A DNA stretch of 6,338 nt from an uncultured Bdellovibrio sp. (lineage in GTDB: Bacteria; Bdellovibrionota; Bdellovibrionia; Bdellovibrionales; Bdellovibrionaceae). The notes under the pieces were generated by a model that saw only the letters and a program-made list of their open reading frames with translations, was not told the DNA's origin and searched no databases. Both the position numbers and the translations under genes were made by a program. Of the stretch, positions 5,898-6,338 are shown in pieces (position 1 is the stretch's first letter; each line of letters starts with the position of its first letter). The DNA lies in assembly GCA_946480995.1 (NCBI GenBank), contig CAMLMF010000158.1, positions 1 to 6,338 on the forward strand. Direction: 5' to 3'.

Positions 5898-5903
5898 GAA
5901 CTA
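5882..5903. promoter_or_regulatory. Operator-like palindrome between the DCC operon and the ABC1/UbiB-like gene
   Basis: TAGTTCAT (5882-5889) and ATGAACTA (5896-5903) form a perfect 8-bp inverted repeat with spacer AGTAGT. Read on the minus strand the core is TTCATACTACTATGAA, which differs at one base from TTCATGCTACTATGAA at 2383-2398. Arms and spacer are both conserved, and each copy lies in a divergent promoter region at the same register to the -10. This makes it the second operator of one regulator, most simply the GbsR/MarR-like protein encoded 3 kb away. Confidence 0.8.
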
Positions 5904-5916
5904 TCTTGAATGTCAA
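5888..5916 (-). promoter_or_regulatory. Strong sigma70 promoter of the four-gene minus-strand operon
   Basis: On the minus strand a perfect TTGACA (5916-5911) is followed after the ideal 17 bp by TACTAT (5893-5888). Transcription should begin near 5881, giving a short leader that contains the AGGAG of the DCC gene. The -10 is buried in the palindrome 5882-5903, as expected for repression. Confidence 0.8.
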
Positions 5917-5920
5917 GAAT

Positions 5921-5934
5921 TCCAGTTAACTGGA
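5921..5934. promoter_or_regulatory. Perfect 14-bp palindrome before the ABC1/UbiB-like gene
   Basis: TCCAGTTAACTGGA is fully self-complementary and ends two bases before the AAAGGAG ribosome binding site (5936-5942). A second short inverted repeat, TCTTGA-ATG-TCAAGA (5904-5918), stands just before it and overlaps the minus-strand -35. Either could be a separate regulator site. With no loop, the 14-bp palindrome is a better protein site than a hairpin. Function unknown. Confidence 0.4.
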
Positions 5935-5948
5935 TAAAGGAGCGTCTC

Positions 5949-6338
5949 ATGGGATCCATCTTTAGCAGCCGGATTAAACGGACCCTGGAGCTGACAAAAA
6001 TGGCGACAAAGATCGGGCTTAAAGAACTAAGTTCTGGCAATATACAGTCGCGCATCGAACAGGCAAAGATCATTACAGAAAGCCTGGGGAATTTGCGTGG
6101 GGCCGCGATGAAAGCCGGGCAAATACTTAGTCTGGATCTAGATGACTACTTCCCGCCTGAGGCCATTCAAATTCTTTCACAATTGCAAAATCAAGTGTGG
6201 GAAAGTCCTGACTTGGATTTAGCCAAGGTCTTAAAAAGAGAACTCACGCCAGAACAGTTGTTAAAGCTGCAAGACATTCAATACAAGCCTTTTGCTGCTG
6301 CCAGCATGGGCCAGGTTTACAAAGCTCGCTCGGGCAGA
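5949..6338 (+). CDS. ABC1/UbiB (COQ8/ADCK)-family atypical kinase, N-terminal part
   Basis: The first 130 residues of this gene are present and it runs off the right edge. Family members are protein-kinase-like ATPases that support ubiquinone synthesis or other lipid and isoprenoid chemistry at the membrane. Two diagnostic elements are visible. The KxGQ motif is Lys55-Ala-Gly-Gln58 in GAAMKAGQILSLD. The Ala-rich nucleotide-binding loop is AAASMGQVYKA (116-126), which replaces the glycine-rich loop of ordinary kinases. Between them lies the usual FPPEAIQILSQLQ helix. The catalytic Lys, the HRD-like and DFG residues lie beyond the window. The start is supported by AAAGGAG at 5936-5942. The gene is divergent from the DCC operon and shares its operator-like palindrome. 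Whether it acts in quinone synthesis or is one of the many non-UbiB paralogues cannot be told from this part. Confidence 0.9.
   Translation, partial: MGSIFSSRIKRTLELTKMATKIGLKELSSGNIQSRIEQAKIITESLGNLRGAAMKAGQILSLDLDDYFPPEAIQILSQLQNQVWESPDLDLAKVLKRELTPEQLLKLQDIQYKPFAAASMGQVYKARSGR

Noticed and set aside
5768..6073. Minus-strand open frame overlapping the start of the ABC1/UbiB-like gene and the DCC gene
   Set aside because: It would span the divergent promoters and operator and conflicts with two well-supported genes.

Overview
The window looks like chromosomal DNA of a free-living Gram-negative bacterium, most likely of the Bdellovibrio/delta-proteobacterial type. The grounds are moderate GC, short intergenic gaps, lipoprotein-free Sec signal peptides, and a secreted protein made of Cys-rich repeats of the D-x-D-C...C...C kind common in predatory and myxobacterial-type lineages. 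The taxonomic call is an inference from style and gene content, not from a marker gene.

Layout. (1) Positions 1-962: the 3' part of an unrecognised plus-strand gene, then a small secreted protein with two cysteines, then a GC-rich hairpin. (2) 963-1793: a secreted protein with nine tandem four-cysteine modules. (3) 1794-1829: a terminator hairpin whose U-tract faces the minus strand. (4) 1866-2300 (minus): an OsmC/Ohr-type peroxide-handling protein. It is divergent from (5) a plus-strand two-gene unit, a GbsR/MarR-like winged-helix regulator (about 2403-2978) and a renalase-like FAD oxidoreductase (2990-3943). (6) 3940-5867 (minus): a tightly packed four-gene operon. In transcription order it encodes a DCC (DUF393) thiol-disulfide oxidoreductase, a TIGR03643/DUF2805 small protein, a four-helix membrane protein, and a stand-alone 2-oxoacid dehydrogenase E2-type acyltransferase. 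(7) From 5949 to the right edge (plus): the N-terminal part of an ABC1/UbiB-family atypical kinase.

The main finding is regulatory. Both divergent promoter regions carry the same palindrome, core TTCAT-N6-ATGAA with nearly the same spacer. One copy lies between osmC-like and gbsR-like (2381-2400), the other between the DCC operon and the ABC1 gene (5882-5903). Each copy contains the -10 hexamers of credible sigma70 promoters on both strands. The simplest model is that the GbsR/MarR-like protein represses its own unit, the OsmC gene, the four-gene operon and the ABC1 gene from these two operators. That would make about 4.5 kb of this window one small regulon of redox, membrane and quinone-associated functions. 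The regulator-operator link is inference; the matching palindromes and promoter hexamers are seen directly.
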